The notes beneath the pieces are model-generated. The model was not told the DNA's origin and did not search any database. It was given only the letters and a program-made list of their open reading frames with translations. Below are positions 11,110-24,214 of a DNA stretch of 64,000 bases, in pieces (position 1 is the stretch's first letter; each line of letters starts with the position of its first letter). This DNA is from Agriotes lineatus (Eukaryota; Arthropoda; Insecta; Coleoptera; Elateridae): NCBI GenBank assembly GCA_940337035.1, contig OW679197.1, forward strand, positions 59,355,903-59,419,902, read 5' to 3'. The translations under genes and the position numbers were made by a program.

Positions 11110-13140
11110 TAATTGTGTTTAGTAGCTTGAATCTTACGAACTTTGTTAGATAGCTCTGTACTTAGTGCTCCAAAAACCTAAAACACATCATTGACCTCGA
11201 AACAGCTGATTGCGTAGTTATTGTTTTGAAGTTTTACATCTGTTTAATTACTAATTTGATTTTATTTATTTAATTGTGTCAATATATAACTTTCCTAAAT
11301 TATGGCGGGATAACATTGAACTTAGGCTTATTCTGAACCTTTCTAAATCTTGTCGATAAATTGTTTTCAATTGTAGATTATTCCCATTTGTAAAATGTAT
11401 TCTGACTTTCATATTTCATATTATGATTATTATTAAATAACTACCAATTTATTATTAAAACGATGACTACATTTTCTTTGTTTACCTCTAATTACTATCG
11501 TAGTTGTGAAAGCCTGCGACCGGTAAGTTCCTGTCTTGATTTTGTGTGTACTACTATTTTGAAACAAACTAGTGTGAAGCTTTTGGTGCGATCAGGCTTG
11601 TTCCTGGCGCCCTTATTATTTCAACCTTGTTTAACTCAAGAGAGGCATTATCTACATCGTATGCATCCCCTTGAGTGAGTCGAGTACCTTCTTTGTAACC
11701 TCAATACATTTGAAACCAACAATCTAACTTCTAGTTCGTTTGTAGTAAGGCTAACTAGTTTAAGCGGTGAAATATGATAGCTCTGCAAAGGAGTGTTCTG
11801 AAATAATTAATTATCTAAGGAAATCGCTGATATAAGGTATAAGAACATTATATAATGATAATACAGATACCAAAAAGTTGGAGGTATCTCATTATTCAAA
11901 GCAATCTGACAGATGGTAAAATTAAAATACTGAAATACGACAAGCAAGAAGCCAGTACTCAGCGAGAAATGCAATCAAAGCAAGGCTGTAATGAAACTGA
12001 TCCGTTATGATACAACAAAACCAACAAACATAATATTCGATAATGGCCAATGTTCATGTAGTTTCCTACGCTTCTTCCCATAATTTTAAACTTTGTTTGC
12101 AAAACGAGGAAATAATTGCTTCACCATTCTACTTTTCATAAAATCCATTTTGTGATTATCCATCTACAGACCCACATTAATAATGCTTGCGGCTTTAAAG
12201 ACAAGTACAAATAATAACTTTAGTTGTTTTTTAACATTTTCAAAATTTTCGTGTGATCTTCGCGTCCTGATCTGTCAGGGGCGATATTTAATTCTGATGG
12301 TGGATGCAACTTACAAATGCGCGACAGCGTTGGTTTCGTCCGGCAGTCCCGGTATTCATAACTCACGTATGGTATTTTGGACTCACGAGACACGACTTTT
12401 AAATCACGCGCGTGGTCACAAGCCATACTGTAATGTTGAACGTGAGATATGAGAATGAGTACTTTAAAAGATTTTGTTTTGACTATGGGTCGAACGTCGA
12501 TCAAGGTTGTTTTTTAATAAATAGGAAATACTTATCACAATCTAATTAGTCTGGTACTTACGCTTACCGCATAAAATAAACTGACAGAATAAAAGAATAC
12601 ATATAAGATTTTATCTATTTTGCATAAGCATAATCAGAAACTTTGCATTTTGACATTTCATAAATGTGACAATCGGCCAGTTGTCTAAAATAAAGGACGA
12701 CGTTTTTCATATGAAAAGAACAATGGAAAAATGATGCTTTAATATACCCTATACCCTAAGAGCCACATTAAAACACGAAAGTGGGGGAATCGTGAAAAAC
12801 AAGTGGATTGAGATTTGGATAAATAAATCACACAATTTTTGATAAATCACTTATTAAAAAATAACAATTGAACACCGAAAAAGAAAGATACGCCAACTAA
12901 TCAACATTTTGCCTATTTCAAATGCATTTTCACGCATTTTTTAATTCGTTGGAAAATACCCTATGATTGTTTGTTGTGTCTTAATTCTAGCTTCGGTTGA
13001 GAATGTGCTTCTTATATTTGCTTATTCATTTTTAAATACTCTTACGTTTATCTGATCCACAAAATCCTTTATAAATAATACGCAGTTTTAAGCAAACGGC
13101 AAACAATACATATTGTACTTGAGCTCTAATGGCGTGGTAA
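11110..13140. other. AT-rich stretch without recognised features
   Basis: No repeats, domains or RNA genes recognised. The overlapping opposite-strand frames at 12183-12504 shadow each other and show no homology. Confidence 0.35.
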
Positions 13141-13144
13141 AAGT

Positions 13145-13420
13145 CGGCGTACTTACCAATCCTTCTCATAATCAACGTTCGATACTGCAACTTCGAGAAT
13201 TAGATATGAGCCCGCTTCGTTTTGCTTCGAATTGCAATATGAAACGGTAGTTGTGAATATGCGTTAACATCTTGAGGGGACAGGCTGCTTGGTAGACCGC
13301 CCGGCTCTCGCCGTGGGCGCTAATCAAGGCCCTTTGTGTTGATTTTGGTTGGAATTCATATTTTACCTGTGGGGACGGTTCTCGTTTTGGAAAGAAAAGC
13401 AATTTAATCGATCTTCACCG
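13145..13420 (-). other. GC-balanced island with a strong minus-strand splice donor
   Basis: A consensus donor, ATTG|GTAAGTAC, reads on the minus strand with the last exonic base at 13157. An open frame of about 35 codons runs into it from near 13262, ending ...SNVDYEKDW with the last codon split by the donor. No convincing acceptor precedes the frame. Its phase does not join the open frame of the exon at 2798-2853, so if both are real another exon lies between them or they belong to different transcripts. It may be an exon or only an island. Confidence 0.22.
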
Positions 13421-13829
13421 GAGTGATAATAAAAACTTCAATTTGCTAAACTAAATCAATATTTCTGTCGTCCTGAAAAACATCTTTGAGATTTACTCGT
13501 GTCCCAAGTATGGAGAAACCCCTTCAATCCCATCGGATGTGCCTCTGAAGCCCTCTAACCTTCACTGCTTCAAGCTGCAGGCTTACTGCGCCTTCAAGTC
13601 GGTATTGTTAACGCCATGAGAGTAATAATTCCGTACTGTTCCAGTTAGCTTCTACACAGCTTGTAGCTCCTGAGTGTGTATACCTTTCCTTGTAGTAGTA
13701 AATCAAGTATTGTCACTAGGCGTACAGCTTGGATTGTGATTAGCCTAATAAGTTTGAGGAAATACAGCTCGTAACTTTGTGACGAGCCATTTTTTCTCAG
13801 ATAGTAATAAATTGCATAGGGATCAGCAC

Positions 13830-13960
13830 CGGCTGCAGCCCGGTAGCCTTGTGGGTGACCGCTCCCTTCTGGATTAGGGAATGCCAATCATCTCTGTCGG
13901 AAAGGATCAAATCCAGTGGCGTCCGTATAATGATATTTTCCTACTTTTAACTTCTCGCTT
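13830..13960 (+). mobile_element. Probable tRNA-derived SINE head
   Basis: A box-A-like TAGCCTTGTGG at 13844-13854 and a box-B-like GGATCAAATCC at 13904-13914 lie about 60 bp apart, the same layout as the SINE at 10881. A short stem (CCCT/AGGG) lies between them. The 3' part cannot be delimited, and no hammerhead motif was found after it. Confidence 0.35.
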
Positions 13961-13969
13961 GAATTGGTG

Positions 13970-16900
13970 TAAACTTTCAGAATAAAATCGCGCCCATGTC
14001 CCTTTGTAGCTAGCTGGAGACACCTTTGGTTTGCTAACTTGTTGTAAATCAAATTTAGATTGCAACTTTTTCTTCTATTGCTACTGATAATCTCTTTCCG
14101 TTCATACTTTTTGAAACGATTTGAATGACCTTAATACGAAATTCTTAAAAACCGCCGTTAATAAACTTAGCTTTAACTGCACGGTTTTTGCTATGTTGAG
14201 ACCAGCAGAGCTAACACACTCAAAGCAATCAGTGTATTCAAAATACATTCAATCGGGTAGTTTTCAAATCAATAGTGTTTTTTCATTCCATGATCCACAA
14301 TCCAAAATCTCCAGCCTGAGAACCAGCTATTTACAGAAAACTAGCCGCAGCAAGAATTCACGGTTCTCTGTCATAACACGGCTATAACTTAATTGGGAGT
14401 TTAATCTAGATAAGATGACGTCTAGTACTCGGCTTCCTGATTAGTTTCGTTACTGGGTTTCAGGTATTTTTGTGACATTATTAAATTACACGCCGCAGAC
14501 GGATGAGTTCCATTCCGAGATAGCTGACCGCGATTAATACGCACCAACAAAGCGTAATGGTCGTTAATTATTACCGGGAAAATGAGAACTAATACCGAGC
14601 TACCTATAATTTCAGATAGAAGATAAATGCAGGCTGGAAGAGAAACGAGATAATTAAATAGTTTAATGCCTGCTGCCGGGATGGGACGGGCTGCAGCCTT
14701 TTCAATACGTTCGAGCGTTCTAGTTTTGCCGGAAATTAATGATTCATACGTGTTCTTGATTTTGATTAAGCTTCCCGTTTGTTCTTGTTAAGCCTGTTTG
14801 TCTTGAGAGATCGTTAAATGGTTTTTGCTTGGTCTATATAGCGAATAACTTTGGAATAAGTTGTAGGGGCCAATTGTTTTATATTAAAAATACAACAGCT
14901 AGTTTTCAGAGGCTGTTTTGTCCATTAAAATGATGAAAAAGGTGTGTGATAAATCCTGTCCTAGTTCTGACTCCTTTATACTCAATATAAGAGTAACTTC
15001 TTAAACTGGTTTATTGCAAAAAATGCAATGGTTTTACCACAGATGCATGAAAATGTCTAAATATGTGTCGATACAACGTGAATACACCATATACCATGAA
15101 TATTTTTGAAAATATCTGAAATATCTATTGCGGATTTGATTGCATCCAGCTTAGCTAATGTAACTCTAAAAAACTAAAATTGACAAATTGTTTTAGTTGG
15201 GAATAAAAATTCAAAGAACGACCAACCAGGCCACGGTACAGGTCCGTTACGACCAATCAATAGTTCCAGAGTGATTGACATATCAAGCAGCAACCACACG
15301 CAGACTCTACCCTTCAGACAAAATATATAATTCGTTTTGTGTGTTAAATTTTGAAATTATTCCTTGATGGCAACTAATCAATTGAGCAACATTCGACATA
15401 GCTATTTACGTCTTGCTTTAGCGATGTTGCAGACATCATCTATATAAAATAGTTGTCCAATATTTTTTCCTGGAAGATCTCTCAATTTCTCAAAACAATT
15501 TTAAGTGCTCCAACCAACATGAACGTTGAATTAGAATATGTACTTCTTAAACATACAGTTGATTATATGAAGATGAAACCTTGGGTCAATAAGAAAGTAC
15601 AGATTTCTGAACTGTAGTCCATGCTCACTTTTCTTCAAGATCTATGTATGCACGTCGTCTTTCTTCTCCACTACCATATTTATGACTGCATGTCATTTAA
15701 TGACTCTTGGATTTCGATGGAAGCCAGCCATAGTCTGCTGCTGTAGCGTTGTAAAATAATAAAACCCAACAAGGGTGGTTGTTCGTAGTATCGAAGCTGA
15801 GAGCATGCTCTTCAAGCCTTTGCCACGCCTCTTTAAAGCCCTGCGGGATGTTCTAGCGATTTTTATGGGTCTTCTATAAAGAATATTATTGCATTTTACT
15901 AGAAAACCTAATAGTCATTTTACATTCGATGTGGTCTTATCCAGGATACTTTTTAGTCTCTCATGCTCTTTGCTCATATTGCTCGTTTAAGACAGTTTTA
16001 TCGGCCTCGCCATCTCAGTAGGAGTTTCCAAGTAACTTCAAATGTCTTCATCTTCTTCGAGTGTTATTAGATAGGGGCAAGACCGAAACACTTTTACAAA
16101 ATATGTCAGATATTGTTATTTCCAGCCCTTGTTCTACTAGTCTCTCTGATATGAGTTGTGGTTTGAATATCGGGGTTCGTCATAACATAAAGTTATCGTT
16201 TGGTCATACTGTAATTACAGTAATTACACTAATTAGTATAACACTAAGTTTCTATATTATCTTAAAAAAAAAGTGGGATCAGTTTATCAAACAAAAACAC
16301 GGAATGATCAATGTTTGGGGAATTAATTCAAGAGAGATTAAACACAAATCTACTCATAGGGACAGAAGAAAATTTGACAACCCCCTTTGATACCATCAGC
16401 TTATTTTTAAAGTTCTTGTCGTGGCCTGTTATGCTTTTACTTCGTTAGGCTTCTCCATAGTTCGCGGTCTTTTACCATTTTCATTACCTCGAAAGTTCTG
16501 TTTATTAGGATCTTCACTTGATGGAAGAAGCCGAGGAAGAAGCTTATGGAGTCTCTGGTTTTCTTGCCATCGACTGATTACTATTTGTTCATTGAACGTG
16601 GCCAAAGAACCTTACAATCTATTGTCTAACTTTAATTACTGTATAAAATGTACCTTCAATAAAGATAATGGAAATAGCGAATTAGATATCTTTAAAATAC
16701 ATGATCGTGTGGTATGGTATACAAATGCTGAGAAAATCTTTGTCTTGCTATTACACACTATTTTTGCCCATAAGGTTTGAAGTTGCGCATAAAAATACAT
16801 GAAAATGCCGCAAAGCATTGTTTGCTAACCATTATTTTATAACTGTTTGTGGGCAAACAGCTTCCTGTTACCTGGCACACTTCCATCATGAATGAGCCTT

Positions 16901-17630
16901 AATGCGATTGTGCACCACATCAAAGCATTATACTCAGCTTGCACTTTAATTTTTCATGTCCGTCTGTTTGCAGGCACACCATTGCTGGGCGGGTGAATGT
17001 AAACGTATTATATCAACACATCTCGTCGTGTGTAGACCATATCGCGATACTTTTCAAAGGAAATGAAGTCACGCACTATATAATAATTACATAGGGAATG
17101 AGAATGTACACAAGGCAGGTCGCCTCATTTACAAGTAAGAAGTGGAGTGCTCGCTACTATCAACCTTACTACGGCCGCTTCCGGTGTTTGTTAAGCTCTC
17201 ATTTCAGTAACAGGCAAATATTCGCACTAGGTTACGGTTTCTGACTTCATCTTGCTGCACACGCAATAAGTTCTACATGCTTCCGCGAATATGGCGTGCT
17301 GCATCTGAGCATGCCAATTATCTCTCTGCCATACGCTTAGTGCCGATTTTATTACTGCGTGCTCTTGTTACATTAGTGGGTGGTAAGAAAAGCCAACAGA
17401 AAGGAAATTAATCCGTAAACACCTTATACCATGGTAAAAACATGAATTTCAATTCTTTCGATATGGTCGAAGTGTACAATGATGAATTTGTTACTATACG
17501 TTGAAAAAGTTTCTGTTAGTTTTCTTATAAAGACAATATCATGTAACAATACAAGTGTCTCTCTCTTCAGTCGTTGTTTCATTCTGAACATCGTGCCCTC
17601 TCTTATCTATCAGTTTGAAACACTGCGATG
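13970..17630. other. Mostly featureless DNA with two GC-balanced islands
   Basis: Islands lie near 14400-14740 (several TTAATTA-like homeodomain-type words) and 17100-17360. The 109- and 119-codon frames at 16061-16780 show no recognisable domain. No mobile element boundaries were identified. Confidence 0.3.
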
Positions 17631-17639
17631 TCTCTCCAA

Positions 17640-17860
17640 GCTTCTCAATCTTCTATTCTATTCATAATGTCTCCGATTTCTAGATTAGCCATGCTGGTTA
17701 TTTGATCTCTAAATCTCCTATGTGATCTGCCTCTTCTTCTTCTTCTGCAGTTGACTGGATCACAAGTGTTTCTATACCGTTTCCTCTTGTGATGTTGCCA
17801 AACAAGGATATTATTCTCCTTGGTGTCGAGGCCAGGAGACGGTTATTGACCTAGATGTTC
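17640..17860 (-). pseudogene. LINE reverse-transcriptase C-terminal tail, relic
   Basis: Read on the minus strand with frame changes, this resembles the basic tail of insect LINE ORF2 proteins. An FGNITRGNGIETLVI segment (family pattern: F-G-H-I-x-R-x-x-x-I-E-x-L) is followed by an arginine-rich RRRRRGRSH.R stretch and then DQITSM. Stops and frameshifts make it dead. The upstream RT domain is not present nearby. Confidence 0.55.
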
Positions 17861-17869
17861 AGTTCCCAA

Positions 17870-19395
17870 TCGACTTCTTCGTTTGATACCAAATTTCGAT
17901 CCGTATCCTCTGAATTACCATGGGCACATTTGAGGGACCGGCTAGCTAAACAGTGGAGACGGTGTGCAGTTCTTTACAAAATTGCTAAAATTAAAAAAAT
18001 GCTGAGAGCGCCAACGAGTCTTTTTACAACAAATTAATGTGCTTACATAAAAATTAGAACTCAGAAGTCAAAACCAGCAGTCAATATATCTGAAATAGGA
18101 GGGTCACCGTAACAAAATAAAACAAGTGCTAAATCGTAACAATGTATAATATTCAACGGTAATATAGTATAAAATAGCCAGGCCATGACATTACATAAAA
18201 TGGCCAGTACAGGGGTACCTAGTTGTAATTCGTAAAGTACTCAGGAGACACCCAATAAACAACAATCTAAAATCACGGTACTAGCCTAGATGTCACAGAC
18301 AATAAACGATCCAATGTACAGGCTTACATGTAATCAACAAACATTGTGAATAACAAGGTTAACGTTCAAAGATTAAACAAACAAAAGCAACTGTAACGTT
18401 CAATGAATTCTGAAGGAATTCAGTTGAATGCGCTAGCAATTCGCATAGCGCAAACTCGGGCAGAAGTCATCATTGCACACAGTTACCAACACAGTTAAAT
18501 AATGGTCAACTTGCAAATCGGCACACAGCTGCAGAAGATGGTGATTGGGTTTAAGGTCAGGTTCATGCAAGAGAAATAATGGTCACACAGGAGACATTCC
18601 ATCGGAGCAAACTGACCGTGTCCTGTAATTCTTCAATAGTAGAAAGTGGAAAGCTTATATCGAGAGGACTGAAGATTACTACATACTAAGATTTTATAAC
18701 GTATAAAAAACAGCAAGGAAGAAGAGCTTAGTTTCTCGTCTAAGAATGTATTTTCTCTTATACAATTACACACGATACATATAAATAAATTGTAGGCCTT
18801 TAAAGGAAAAACGGTTTAGTTCTTTTACTTTTTGTTAGACTCTTTACGATATAATAATATGGATATAACTCCTGTTTATTGTTACATGTGTGTTTTTCTT
18901 TTACTATTTCGATCTTTTTCTTTATAGCCTTTAGTGTGATTGTTGTCGATGTATTTGACGATTAATCAGCACTTCTCCCTAATCTAGGCCTCCTATACAT
19001 ATAGGAGTACTTTGGTTCTTTTTTCTGTTACTTGTAGCAAATACGCTCCCAACTCATCGTTATCCGGGTGCCATAGCGATTGTGTTTGATATTCAAATGA
19101 TTGTTTAATGCACGATAAGTTTAAAAAATACCATTGCCTCCAAGTCGTTATATGGTTTTACTGCGTGGCTTAATGATGATAGCCCTTAAACTACCACAAA
19201 TTCGTGAGTATAGCCGTTTGTGTTGCCCCTTACCGTGCGGATTTGGCAAATTTACAACATTACTACAAATCTGTCCAAATTCCGCCTCCTTTTGAGGTTT
19301 GCAGACTCCTCATTAACCTATAGTCGAATACGTTCAAAGGAATCTTATATCCTCAGCTATCTACCGTTTCGTAACCAGCCTGTAAAGTAAAACCT
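17870..19395. other. AT-rich stretch without recognised features
   Basis: No gene, RNA or element boundary recognised. Short frames only. Confidence 0.3.
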
Positions 19396-19399
19396 TCCG

Positions 19400-20230
19400 T
19401 TCATCAAGTGTGGATTCACGCTAATTGCCAGTAGAAACTCTTTGTCCTGCTTCTGTCCATTCTGTATCGTCTTGTCAAATGGCGTGTAGAATCACGCAAA
19501 TTTTGTATGGTGGAAATCCTGGGAGCTGTTAATTTTGGTTTTGTTTTAAAGCCATGAGGCTGATTTGCAAGCCCACAAATCTCGCTCAACTTTGGCGGCC
19601 AACGATCTAATACTCCCAGCCTTTTATTGAATGCTCGAGGTCTGTGACTTTCCTTCATTTCTGCATCTTCTCACGATTGAAATCACTGTATCCAGCTGAT
19701 TTATTTATGGTTTTTGATCTCGTATTTAATATGAGTTTTATCTCCAGTTTTAATTATGTCATATGTAGCCAAGCTAAGGTTTTGCATGTGTAAATTATCG
19801 TCAATTTTGTATGGTTTTAACAATTAAGTAGCATGTTGCGACGTACGTTTTGGTGCATATCCCCGTTCGTAGTGCAGTAGCGCCTTCAGGCTGACCCGCT
19901 TACATGTAATTTTATAAACCATATCTTAACATAGTCTGTAAATAAACTTGTAATTTTTGTAAAGCACAGTGCAGTTCCGTGTATTTTGAAGTCAAATAAG
20001 CATGTTCACAGATCAAGCAGCCAGATAGGTTCCAAATCTCGGAGCTGAGCAGTGCACTCGTATTACCCCTCGCCGACGTGATTTTCCACGATGTTAGTCC
20101 TCGTACATGGCTGGCATTCATTTTATTTCAGTCTACGACACACTTTCACCCTATAGAGTAACCGAGCAACATTTACGCTTGTTTTATGTCGTAAACGGGG
20201 ATTCACCTGTAACAATGAATTACAAGTCGT
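19400..20230 (-). repeat. Unnamed dispersed repeat family, copy A
   Basis: Shares ordered landmarks with copies at 24215-24668 and 31725-32585: ATTCACGCTAATTGCC near 19409, a TTTGGCGGCCAACGATC block near 19585, GCACAGTGCAGTTCC near 19961, a CGCCGACGTGATTTTCCA block near 20070, and a CGAGCAACATTTACGCTTG / CGTAAACGGGGATT block near 20162-20205. Read on the minus strand, a degraded tRNA-like box A sits near the start. Copies are strongly diverged. It is either a long SINE-like element or a fragment of a larger retroelement. Confidence 0.5.
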
Positions 20231-20239
20231 AAAATAGCA

Positions 20240-21005
20240 TACTGTGATTTGCCTCTGCATTCTTTAGCTTTGTATCATCAGTTTCCTCTTCTTTGTCCAT
20301 ATTTTTATTTGGTGTTACCTCTACTATCACCTTTATCGGATTATCTTTCTCCAGTGTCCATATCCGAAATTTTAGTTCCTTATAGTGCTAATGCTGCAAA
20401 TAGTTTTCTAAAATTTTAATAAAATTCGGTTAGTTAGTTGCTTAATTTATTTTTGATGATCCATTAGGTCGTTTGTATTATTTCCAAGATAAGAGTTCAC
20501 CACATTTTCAATACTTGTAAGATTTATACAAATTAATGGGGATGACGCATTGTAGTTAAACTCAGACTGCTACTTTCCCTATGTAATCAATTAATCGACG
20601 TTTGCAGATCGCCTTCACTACCTGTAATATTAATCGAATCATCAGTATATTTGATATTGTCGAATGCTGTTCTATTCATTTTGATTCGTTTTTATCTGTT
20701 GTTCAGTATCCTTTGTTTTACCGCTTGCAAGTCTAAATTAAATAGTAACAGAGAAGGATACATAGCTGGCGTACGTCTCTTGTTTATGCTTTCTGTTCCT
20801 ACATCTTCAAGTTCAACTGCCTTCTTCTGTTGCTAATACAAATTATTGTTCTGTCTTTATCATGTGCGTCAAATACAACGCTTCTACTAAGGTTTGATGT
20901 TAGATTAATTGTTGGAAATAAAATAAAAGGAAGGAACTGAAGGAAAAACGCGATTAAACACTTACTTATAATCAGGTCCCACTCAAAGTATTTTATTCAC
21001 ATTGC
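20240..21005. other. AT-rich stretch without recognised features
   Basis: Nothing recognised on either strand; the 61-codon frame at 20651 has no domain. Confidence 0.3.
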
Positions 21006-21013
21006 CAAATAGG

Positions 21014-21534
21014 TAGGGTTGCCATATTAGAAAATAATAATTTAGAAAAAGATGGCGAAAAGAAGGAGGGGGGGGGGGCTTGTTGGAAAATGAAAATTCA
21101 TTGCTATAATTTATTCATGATTTTTAATTATTTTTTGTAATTAGTTTTACAAATACTTGAACCTAAATACTAGAAAAACACATTAAACTATTATAAGTAA
21201 CGGAAACTAAAAATAAAATAGACTTAACAGGGACGCAAATACGAAACTTCAATAAGATTTTATTCTCACTCTCACTATGTGCTGATTCTTAATATTAGAT
21301 ACTACCTCTACCATCAATTCATGTATGTCTTTCTGCTGTACTAGCTTCATTTGGAATTCTGCACCAATAATATTTGTTGTAAATTCTATTTCCGGTATTG
21401 AAACTAGAATTTGCAGAAATCGGTAAATCGAAAAATTTTCTTGGAAAATCGCGACATTTCGGGTATCATTTGGTTGAGGGACAAATAGCTCCAACTGGGT
21501 AAAATCCCGAAAAATCGGGACGTATAACAATCTA
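21014..21534. mobile_element. Non-autonomous hAT element with 8-bp target duplication
   Basis: Identical 8-bp direct repeats, CAAATAGG, flank the element at 21006-21013 and 21535-21542, the duplication length typical of hAT transposons. The left end begins TAGGGTTGCCATA; the right end, reverse-complemented, begins TAGATTGTTATAC, matching 9 of 13 positions. TAGGGTTGCCA-type termini are common in hAT elements. The interior is AT-rich without a transposase and contains an 11-G tract at 21068-21078. Near the right end are the words TCCCGAAAAATCGGGA. It needs a transposase supplied in trans. Confidence 0.72.
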
Positions 21535-21549
21535 CAAATAGGCGAGTTT

Positions 21550-22075
21550 GAGACCTGTAACAGGGATTTACGATGATGGAGCTCTTAAGATGCTTATAAA
21601 CCATCTAGTTCACTTTTAACTTGTGCTAGTTAGTACCAACGGGACCAAGAAAAATTACAAGAAAGAAGTAGGAATAAATATTTTTCCTTCTATTCAAGTG
21701 GTCCTGTAGGCACGACGCTCGGGGGGGGGGGGGGGTCAGTCTGGTACTCGACCTCAAGCGAGAATGTTGCTCGTGGAGCGAGCGTTTTTACGCTAGGCTC
21801 GTAGGCTCGTTCCCATTGGCTTGAGTCGAGCTAATTATTTCTGATCGCTTGCTTAGAGGCCGCAAAGCTTAAAAGTTGTGCGAAAATCCTTCTTTAAAAC
21901 GTCCCTCTTATGATGTAGAATATTCGAAATTCATAAAAAAATATTAGTGATTAGTCCACATACTTTCTGATTAAGCTTCGTAAGTACCTGGGTTCGTACT
22001 ACAGAGCACGAGTTCTAAAATGTGTATTTATAATTTAAAATCCGATTAAGACCACTCAGGAGAAGACAATTCCAC
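21550..22075. other. Spacer with 15-G homopolymer and GCTCG-rich segment
   Basis: A run of 15 G occupies 21721-21735. It is followed by a stretch with repeated GCTCG/CGAGC words (about 21750-21840). No gene seen. Confidence 0.4.
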
Positions 22076-22079
22076 TGAC

Positions 22080-22800
22080 AAGCAGTAAAACCCGGTCGAA
22101 ACGAGGCGGACCTGGTGGCGCTAAATGTTTAATAAAAATAGTTCCTTCGAGGATAGAAACGGCAGCCGGAGTCCTTATTCTGCGGAACTGGAAAATAAAG
22201 TGCCGAGATAACGTGGCACGGTCAAGAGACACGTTCGGAGTTTGAGTTGCAGTTAAGAACGGCCCCGAGGTGTAATCAAAGCCGCTGATTAACGATGTAA
22301 CAGCGTCACAACTCTCACATTAGGAGACCTCGAACCGAGCAGACGTTTCTTTATTTCAGCGCGAATTGGAGTTGTTTCACGCGTTTTAGCACTCTATTAA
22401 ATGAGGGGGATGAAGGTTAAGGATTTATAAAGCCCGATTGTATAGAGCTAACAACTCTTGTTAACCCCGCATTTCCCGGGAATTATTGTCGTCGGCGCAT
22501 TATTCGCGGACACTCAAAAATCCTGAAAGCTCGGCTCGAGGTGTTATTTTAGGACTGTTATGATAATCGTTATGCTTTTATTCCGGCGCCGAAGGGCCCA
22601 AGTTCTTTCGCGAGGACAAATCCCGGCACTTTCACCAATGCTTTTAGGTGCCGACGCGCTTAATTATGCGAGTGAAGTGCATGTGCAAGGGGTTTCTATT
22701 TTCTATGCACCTCCACTTTCCATAAGTTTGCATATTGAGAAAACCGCCTTAAATGAATTAATTAGTAGCGATTAAAGGGAACTACAAATCACACAAAATT
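22080..22800. other. GC-balanced island, candidate regulatory element
   Basis: About 700 bp of balanced composition with TAATTA-, TGATTAAC- and TTTATTTC-like words and no plausible exon. The 71-codon frame at 22560 has no splice or domain support. Composition contrast with both flanks is sharp. Confidence 0.3.
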
Positions 22801-22804
22801 ACAC

Positions 22805-24210
22805 CAACCAGGGCTAGCATTGGATAAAGAGTAAGCCCTTCATTATCCTAACGAAACATTTACTAAAGGTGGGGAAGAGGCTGGTTTTAAACTATGAAAT
22901 CGGAATAAATTTAATTAATTTAATTCGTGGCACTGTGCTGTCTTCTCATAAACAATGAATATCGCACTAACAATGGACAAAGTCCCACCTTACATTTATT
23001 ACATAACATGTGTTCTTTGATGACATAATCCCTATCTACGTCGACTACGCCTTTCCTGTTTATCATTCTGAAATGGCAGGCGACCTGAATTTTTTATCTT
23101 TGCCAATTTGTTCTTTATTGTAGAAGTTAAAACTAAAGATAACCCGATCTAAGAATACATTTCTAAACATATTTGTATTGCTTCTACTCTTATGTTGTGT
23201 TCTCACTATCTCCTCTGAAATGATATACATCAAATGAACATAATTGGCACTCATCACCATGGTCTCCTATGCTTTATGGGTAAGAAGAGAATGCAAAAGA
23301 AGAAGAAAAATGACTACATTATTCCCATTCCATCAACTACTTCTAGCTTTAAAATAAAAATCGCTAGGGTTTTTGCTAGTGTTTATACGATACTGACCAA
23401 GACGATTATCTCCATTGCTTCATGGGTTGCCGTTCCTCAATTTATCATAATAACATATCAAAATTCCTGTCCATATACAGTGTCTGCTTACATTGGCGCT
23501 AGATATCAACTTTCCCTCAACTTCTGGCCAACGTTGTTTCCGTAGTGAATGATTTGCATCAGCTTCAGCTTCATTTCCACTCACCTCTTCAATAATTTCT
23601 TAATTTGGAGAAGCAAAATGTACAATTTCATCACATGAAGCTCTGTGTTTTAAAATATGTATCTGTAATCTTCGGCGACCCTGACTGGCTGTGTCTCAAG
23701 CCATATTGCTCGGTGTGGAATGAAGTGCCGTGAACTCTAGTTTAATGGTTAAATTATTGGATTTGTGGTGATTATAAACACAGATGTAACTGCTTGTGAG
23801 GTCCATTTCAAAATTGAAGACCGTAAATGAGACGAAGGGGTTAGAATTTTCATGTAGATGGGATCGTGCCGCTACAGTCAGGTCGAAGAGTTCATTTTGA
23901 GTAGTCGACTAAAGAGTTTGTTTTGTGAGGTGAGCATTCCGCCGTTCATTTTTAGAGTTGACCAAGGACAGTCAAGCTAGAAGTTTTTGTACCTGTTATG
24001 TGAGCGTATCATTCTTTAAAAGTAGCTATTTAGTGAAGCCTGCTGCCGATTGTCGGTTCCACCTTCAAGTTAGAATTTCAGAATCCGCCTTGAAGTACCG
24101 CGGAAATTTCATATCGACCTCTGATCGGATTTAAAGGAAGTGGTTCGTTCATCGACGCCTTGTAGGACAGCCATCCGCTCATACTGATGCATCTCTGAAG
24201 AAACGTTCCG
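22805..24210. other. Stretch without recognised features
   Basis: Moderately AT-rich. The 103-codon frame at 23234-23545 is low-complexity at its start and shows no known domain. Confidence 0.3.
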
Positions 24211-24214
24211 GACA

